NCBI GenBank assembly: GCA_011372845.1 | Contig: DSAI01000088.1 | Coordinates: 1-10,812, forward strand | Length of the DNA stretch: 10,812 bases | Reading direction: 5' to 3' | DNA from: Actinomycetota bacterium | GTDB taxonomy: Bacteria; Actinomycetota; Coriobacteriia; Anaerosomatales; Anaerosomataceae | Part shown: piece after piece, positions 7,191-10,812 of the stretch | Numbering within the stretch: position 1 is the first letter of the stretch | How the letters are laid out: each line of letters opens with the position of its first letter | Made by a program: the position numbers and the translations under genes | Notes under the pieces: generated by a model | Database searches by the model: none | What the model was told of the DNA's origin: nothing | The model's input: the letters and a program-made list of their open reading frames with translations, nothing else

Positions 7191-8126
7191 ATGACCGCGA
7201 ACGACAGCACCGCCGAGCGCTACGACGTCGTCATCATCGGAGCCGGACCCGCGGGACTCACGGCAGGCATGTACACGTCACGCCAGGGACTCAAGACCGC
7301 CATCGTGGGCGGCGAAGTGGGCGGACAAGCGCTGTGGGCGGGCGAGATCGAGAACTACCTCGGCTGGCGCCTGGTGACCGGCAAGGAGCTGGTGAAGAAC
7401 TTCCGGGAGCACGTGTCGCAGTTCGACGTCGAGTGCTTCGAGGGCCAGCTCGTGAACGCGATTGTCCCCACCGATGACGGCTACGAGGTCTTCACGCGGG
7501 AGGGCTCCACGCTCGCGGCCCGCGCCATCATCATCGCCACCGGTAAAGCCCCCAACCGGCTGGCCGTACCCGGGGAGCAGGAGTTCGTGGGCAGGGGCGT
7601 GTCGTATTGCGCAACGTGCGACGCGGCGTTCTTCAAGGATGCCGACGTGGCAGTGGTGGGTCCCGGCGAGTCGGCGGCCGACGCTGCCCTCGAACTCGCC
7701 AGCCTCGGAGCGCGGGTATCGCTGATCACGCTTCGTGACCTGAAGATCGCGGACACGATGCTCGGACACGTCGAGTCACAGCCCGACATCACGCTGAAAG
7801 TCGGCTTCAAGGTGACCGAGATCGTGGGTGACGAGCGAGTCACCGGCGTCAAGCTGAAGAGCCCCAAGGAGGGCATCGAGGAGGATCTCGCGGTGTCGGG
7901 GGTCTTCATCGAGAGCGGATCGATTGCGGTGTCCGAGTACACCGCGGGGCTCGTGGAGATGAACGACAAGGGTGAGATCGTCATAGACAACCGCGGCGCC
8001 ACCAGCGCGCCGATGATCTACGCCGCCGGTGACGTGACAGACACACCCGGCAAGCAGATCATCATCGCCGCCGGCGAAGGCGCACGGGCGGCGATGGCGG
8101 TGTCGCGGGACCTCAAGCGGCGGTAG
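7191..8126 (+). CDS. Thioredoxin-reductase-like flavoprotein (TrxB/AhpF C-terminal type)
   Basis: A 311-residue FAD-dependent disulfide reductase, the usual length for low-molecular-weight thioredoxin reductases. The FAD-binding GAGPAG is at 17-22, the redox-active C140-A-T-C143-D is in the expected place, and the second dinucleotide loop is GPGESA (157-162). The FAD-closing AAGDVTDTPGKQIIIAAGEG (278-297) closely resembles the C-terminus of AhpF. The HRRxxxR motif that grips the NADPH phosphate is absent: the equivalent stretch reads SLITLRDLKIAD (177-188). The GxxPNT-like element near residue 240 is also missing (FIESGSIAVSEYTAGL). NADH, another nucleotide, or a ferredoxin donor may therefore be used; this is inference. 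The partner could be a thioredoxin, glutaredoxin-like protein or peroxiredoxin, none of which is in the window. The gene is divergent from the Fe-S DUF362 gene. Confidence 0.9.
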   Translation: MTANDSTAERYDVVIIGAGPAGLTAGMYTSRQGLKTAIVGGEVGGQALWAGEIENYLGWRLVTGKELVKNFREHVSQFDVECFEGQLVNAIVPTDDGYEVFTREGSTLAARAIIIATGKAPNRLAVPGEQEFVGRGVSYCATCDAAFFKDADVAVVGPGESAADAALELASLGARVSLITLRDLKIADTMLGHVESQPDITLKVGFKVTEIVGDERVTGVKLKSPKEGIEEDLAVSGVFIESGSIAVSEYTAGLVEMNDKGEIVIDNRGATSAPMIYAAGDVTDTPGKQIIIAAGEGARAAMAVSRDLKRR

Positions 8127-8159
8127 CAGGCGTTCACAGCGACCGGGACGTTCCACTCC

Positions 8160-8186
8160 GGGGCGGACTCATCGCCGAATCGCCCC
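8160..8186. terminator. Possible hairpin between convergent genes (weak terminator)
   Basis: In the 65-base gap between the flavoprotein and LOG genes, GGGGCG (8160-8165) can pair with CGCCCC (8181-8186) around a 15-base loop. The location between two convergent stops fits a shared terminator. There is no T-run on either side, so it would not be a classical intrinsic terminator. Confidence 0.3.
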
Positions 8187-8191
8187 CGTCA

Positions 8192-8914
8192 TCACGATTC
8201 GCAGAACGGGCTGCTCTTCACGTGCACCATCGCCTCATCGATCGAATCGGTGATGCGCAGCATGTCGATGTCCGACGCCGATATCGTCCCCTCGGTCACC
8301 ATGCGACGCTCGAAGAACGAGATCATCGGCTCCCAGAAGTCGGCGCCAAGAGCCACTACGGGGAAGTCGTCGATCTTCTTCGTCTGCATCAAGACCAGCG
8401 TCTCGAAGATCTCGTCGAGCGTGCCGAACCCACCCGGGCACACGATGAAAGCGCAGGAGTACTTGACCATGATGACCTTGCGCACGAAGAAGTGCTCGAA
8501 CTCCATGAACTTGTCGATGTACGGGTTGGGCTTCTGCTCATGCGGGAGACTGATGTTGGCGCCGATCGACAGCCCGCCAGCCTCCTTGCAGCCGCGGTTC
8601 GCGGCCTCCATGATCCCCGGACCACCTCCGGTCATGACACCGAACCCGGCTTCACCGAGCGTCCGGCCCATCTCGCGCGCCTGCTCGTAGTAGGGGTGAC
8701 CCTCGCGGAAACGTGCCGAGCCGAACACCGTCACGCACGGCCGGTCCATCTGCATGAACTCGAATCCCCGCAGGAACTCCAGGAAGATGCGCACCGCGCC
8801 CTCCACGTTGCCGTACCGTCCGTGCTTGCTCGCAAGGAAGTCCGCCTCCGTGCCCTGCACCATCTCCAAAAGCGACTCGTTGAACGCGCTGTGGCCGTTG
8901 GGCGTCTCGGTCAC
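8192..8914 (-). CDS. LOG-family nucleoside-5'-monophosphate phosphoribohydrolase (TIGR00730-like)
   Basis: A 240-residue Rossmann-fold enzyme. It shows GGGPGIMEAA (96-105), the VRK pair (144-146) and PGGFGTLDE (160-168). These are the nucleotide-binding and catalytic motifs of the LOG family, formerly mislabelled lysine decarboxylase. LOG enzymes hydrolyse the N-glycosidic bond of nucleoside monophosphates to a free base and ribose 5-phosphate; plant-type LOGs activate cytokinins, while bacterial relatives such as PpnN recycle purine nucleotides. Which nucleotide this one prefers cannot be read. The start is GTG at 8914, because GGGGAGG (8926-8920) sits five bases upstream and the GTG overlaps the psuG stop as GTGA. 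A longer frame to 8998 would run inside psuG without a ribosome site. As the last gene of the psuK-psuG operon it probably completes a ribonucleotide-recycling set. Confidence 0.92.
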   Translation of the reverse strand: MTETPNGHSAFNESLLEMVQGTEADFLASKHGRYGNVEGAVRIFLEFLRGFEFMQMDRPCVTVFGSARFREGHPYYEQAREMGRTLGEAGFGVMTGGGPGIMEAANRGCKEAGGLSIGANISLPHEQKPNPYIDKFMEFEHFFVRKVIMVKYSCAFIVCPGGFGTLDEIFETLVLMQTKKIDDFPVVALGADFWEPMISFFERRMVTEGTISASDIDMLRITDSIDEAMVHVKSSPFCES

Positions 8915-9855
8915 TGGTGCCTCCCCGATAGATGTGTCGTTCCCATACGCTTGGACAGGGCCGCTGCGATCTGCGCCGCCACGCGGACGTTCGACCACAC
9001 GAGCGCCTTGTTCGCCACCTCGCTCGCGCCATCCGTGAGCTGATGTATCCGCTCAAGCAGGAATGGGGTGGTCGCCTTGCCGCGCACCCCGGTCTCGCGG
9101 GCCTCGGCCAACGCTTGTTCGATGATGCGCTCGATCAGGTCCGCATCGAGCGCACTCTCCTCGGGGATCGGGTTGGTGATGAGCGCCCCGCCCGTCAGGC
9201 CTGTCTCCCACTTCGCCTGCAGTACCGATGCCACCTCGTCCGGTGTCTCGAGGCGCGCGTCCACACCGTAGCCGCTATCCCGCGTGTAGAACGCCGGGAA
9301 GGCATCAGTGCGATAGCCGAGCACGGGGACTCCGCGCGTCTCCAGGTACTCGAGGGTGAGGCCGATGTCGAGGACCGACTTGGCGCCTGCCGACACAACG
9401 CCCACACTCGTGCGCTCGAGCTCCTCGAGATCGGCCGAGATGTCGAAGGAGCGCTCGGCGCCCCTGTGCACGCCGCCGATGCCTCCGGTAGCGAAGATGC
9501 TGATGCCGGCCATCGCCGCGATGGCCATCGTGCCCGCCACCGTGGTGGCCCCGTTCGAACCGCTCGCCAGCAGCAGCGGCAGGTCGCGTCGGCTGGCTTT
9601 GGGCGTGTCCCGCTCCGAGCCCAGGTGCTCGATCTCGGCGTCGCTGAGACCCACGGCAAGCTGGCCCCTGATCACCGCGATGGTGGCGGGAACCGCACCC
9701 TCCTCACGCGCGATCCGTTCGCACTCCCGGGCTGACTCCACATTGGCCGGGTACGGGAACCCATGCGAGATGATGGTCGATTCGAGAGCGACCACGGGTC
9801 GTCCGGCGTCCAGCGCGGCCGCGACCTCCTCGGAGATCCTCAGATGTGGTCTCAG
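8911..9855 (-). CDS. psuG: Pseudouridine-5'-phosphate glycosidase, probable CTG start
   Basis: It splits the C-C bond of pseudouridine 5'-phosphate to give uracil and ribose 5-phosphate. The sequence follows E. coli PsuG closely: VALESTIISHG (22-32), KASRRDLP (86-93), GATTVAGTM, FATGGIGGVHRGAE, FDISADLEEL and SAGAKSVLDIGLT. The catalytic set known from E. coli (E31, K93, D149, K166) maps to E25, K86, D142 and K159. The first in-frame GTG is at 9795, but it would drop the conserved helix EEVAAALDAGRPV just before VALEST and has no ribosome site. Upstream the frame holds no ATG, GTG or TTG before a stop at 9877. CTG at 9855 overlaps the psuK stop (CTGA), has GGAGGGG (9870-9864) eight bases upstream, and gives 314 residues against 312 in E. 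coli. Family call is very firm; the exact start is inferred. Confidence 0.93.
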   Translation of the reverse strand: MRPHLRISEEVAAALDAGRPVVALESTIISHGFPYPANVESARECERIAREEGAVPATIAVIRGQLAVGLSDAEIEHLGSERDTPKASRRDLPLLLASGSNGATTVAGTMAIAAMAGISIFATGGIGGVHRGAERSFDISADLEELERTSVGVVSAGAKSVLDIGLTLEYLETRGVPVLGYRTDAFPAFYTRDSGYGVDARLETPDEVASVLQAKWETGLTGGALITNPIPEESALDADLIERIIEQALAEARETGVRGKATTPFLLERIHQLTDGASEVANKALVWSNVRVAAQIAAALSKRMGTTHLSGRHQ

Positions 9856-10766
9856 AGTCCCAACCCCTCCATCCGTTCATCGACCGTCTGCTGCGTCAGC
9901 ACAGGGCTGACAGTGGAAGCGCTCTCGAGTGCGATGGCCGAGAGGACCAGCGCGCGACGCGCCGTCTCAAGGATCGGCGCGCCTGTAGCCACGCCCCACG
10001 CCACACCAGCGGCGAACGCGTCCCCGGCGCCGGTGGCGTCGCGCACCTGCACGGGGATGGCCGGCACGTGGAAGGCGCCGTCTGCCGAAGCGCACCACGC
10101 GCCGTCATGACCGCCCGTGACGAACACCCACGGTATACCGGCCTCCACGAGACCCAGCGCCGAGCCCTCCGCTCCGGCGGCGCCTGAGAGCGCCTCGGCC
10201 TCCCGCAGGTTCGCCTTGATGGCGGTGAGCCGCCCCAGCACCGGGCGCGCAGCCGCCGCTTTCACCGTCGAGACGGGATCGAGCACCAGCGGCGCCCCAT
10301 CCGCGAGTTGGGCCACGCGGACGATGGTGGATGGCTGCAGGTTCGTGTCGAGGGCCACCGCGTCGGCCTCCTTGAACGCCGCCGCATCCACCCGGTCGGG
10401 CGTGAGCGCGGACAGCGCGCGCATGTCGTTGACCGCGGCAGCCAGATCTCCCCCGCTGTCCATCACTGCGAGATAGCGCGACCCCGGGACACCCTCGGCA
10501 CGCACGCTGTATGTGCAGTCCATGCCCGCATCCTCACACCTGGCGATCAGCCGGTCCGACTCCTCGTCGTCGCCAAAGGCGGTGACGAACCGCACCTCCG
10601 CGCCGAGCAGGGCGAGCGTCTCCGCCACATTGCGGCCCACGCCGCCCGCGCTGGTGCGCACGGCGCCCGGGTTCGAGTCGCGGGACACGAAGGACCCGTC
10701 AGGGATGCCGACGATGTCGATGTTGGCGCCGCCGACCACGGTGATGAGGGGGTGGCTCCGACGCAT
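9852..10766 (-). CDS. psuK: Pseudouridine kinase, PfkB family
   Basis: It phosphorylates pseudouridine at the 5' position, feeding PsuG. From the ATG at 10766 it has 304 residues, normal for the family. It shows the PfkB N-terminal strand ITVVGGANIDIVG (8-20), the substrate loop SAGGVGRNVAETLALLG (39-55), the KANLREAEALSG segment (184-195), and the anion-hole and catalytic motif DATGAGDAF (243-251), whose last aspartate is the base. The direct psuG neighbour supports pseudouridine rather than ribose or fructose 6-phosphate as substrate. The start is uncertain. The ATG has GAGGA ten bases upstream. A GTG three codons earlier (10775) would give a four-base overlap with a possible upstream gene, but sits only one base from that site. 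The stop TGA overlaps the CTG of psuG. Confidence 0.92.
   Translation of the reverse strand: MRRSHPLITVVGGANIDIVGIPDGSFVSRDSNPGAVRTSAGGVGRNVAETLALLGAEVRFVTAFGDDEESDRLIARCEDAGMDCTYSVRAEGVPGSRYLAVMDSGGDLAAAVNDMRALSALTPDRVDAAAFKEADAVALDTNLQPSTIVRVAQLADGAPLVLDPVSTVKAAAARPVLGRLTAIKANLREAEALSGAAGAEGSALGLVEAGIPWVFVTGGHDGAWCASADGAFHVPAIPVQVRDATGAGDAFAAGVAWGVATGAPILETARRALVLSAIALESASTVSPVLTQQTVDERMEGLGL
9864..9870 (-). promoter_or_regulatory. Ribosome-binding site supporting the psuG CTG start
   Basis: GGAGGGG on the minus strand lies inside the last codons of psuK, eight bases before the CTG at 9855 and over 60 bases before the first in-frame GTG at 9795. It is the only strong purine-rich site in this stretch that fits a psuG start, and so supports initiation at or very near the psuK stop codon. 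Confidence 0.5.
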
Positions 10767-10771
10767 CCAGC

Positions 10772-10812
10772 TCACGTCCTCAGCGTTGCGAGCATGCGTC
10801 GCGGATCCGCGA
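10772..10812 (-). CDS. Possible C-terminal end of an upstream gene cut by the right edge
   Basis: On the minus strand a frame enters from the window edge and runs for 12 codons (ADPRRMLATLRT) to a TGA at 10774-10772. That TGA would overlap a GTG at 10775 by four bases, the same junction type seen elsewhere in the window. The fragment is too short to name, and the psuK frame is also open to the edge, so this is only suggestive. Confidence 0.2.
   Translation of the reverse strand, partial: ADPRRMLATLRT

Noticed and set aside
8915..8998. N-terminal extension of the LOG protein to position 8998
   Set aside because: It would run 84 bases inside psuG without a ribosome site, whereas GTG at 8914 has GGGGAGG five bases upstream and a four-base overlap.
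8222..9043. 273-codon open frame on the plus strand opposite the LOG and psuG genes
   Set aside because: It is antisense to two confidently assigned enzymes, has no ribosome site, and has a His/Arg/Leu-rich shadow composition.

Overview
This is a GC-rich window packed with short-gap or overlapping genes. Most start regions carry clear GGAGG-type ribosome sites, GTG starts are common, and most stops are TGA. That suggests a high-GC Gram-positive bacterium of the actinobacterial type. Ferredoxin-type Fe-S proteins hint at an anaerobic or microaerobic lineage such as Coriobacteriia, but no marker gene here settles the taxonomy. I see no tRNA, rRNA, CRISPR, IS element or phage gene. No stretch longer than about 140 bases lacks a gene.

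Region 1 (1-3544, minus strand) is an exporter operon read right to left. It encodes a GbsR/MarR-like regulator, an ABC-2-type ATPase and two NatB/YhgE-like permeases, the second cut by the left edge. All three junctions are ATGA overlaps, so the proteins are probably made in a coupled way. A promoter-like sequence with repeats over its -35 region lies upstream of the regulator, consistent with autoregulation.

Region 2 (3682-5074, plus strand) is a divergent pair one base apart: a zinc-ribbon protein with a PH-like segment, and a ModF/PhrA/YlmA-type ABC ATPase with no permease.

Region 3 (5081-7051, minus strand) holds a DUF362 protein with two [4Fe-4S] ferredoxin motifs, followed by a DUF1295/steroid-5-alpha-reductase-like membrane protein. 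Divergent from it (7191-8126, plus) is a thioredoxin-reductase-like flavoprotein with the CxxC site. It lacks the HRRxxxR NADPH motif and has an AhpF-like C-terminus.

Region 4 (8192-10766, minus strand) is a nucleotide-salvage operon: pseudouridine kinase (PsuK), pseudouridine-5'-phosphate glycosidase (PsuG) and a LOG-family nucleoside-monophosphate phosphoribohydrolase. PsuK makes pseudouridine 5'-phosphate and PsuG splits it to uracil and ribose 5-phosphate. LOG enzymes also release ribose 5-phosphate from nucleotides, so the operon is a coherent base-ribose recycling unit. PsuG appears to start at a non-standard CTG that overlaps the psuK stop codon.

I found no clearly unprecedented system. 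The best leads are the CTG start of psuG, the psuK-psuG-LOG linkage, the unusual cofactor site of the thioredoxin-reductase-like protein, and the orphan ATPase paired with a zinc-ribbon protein.
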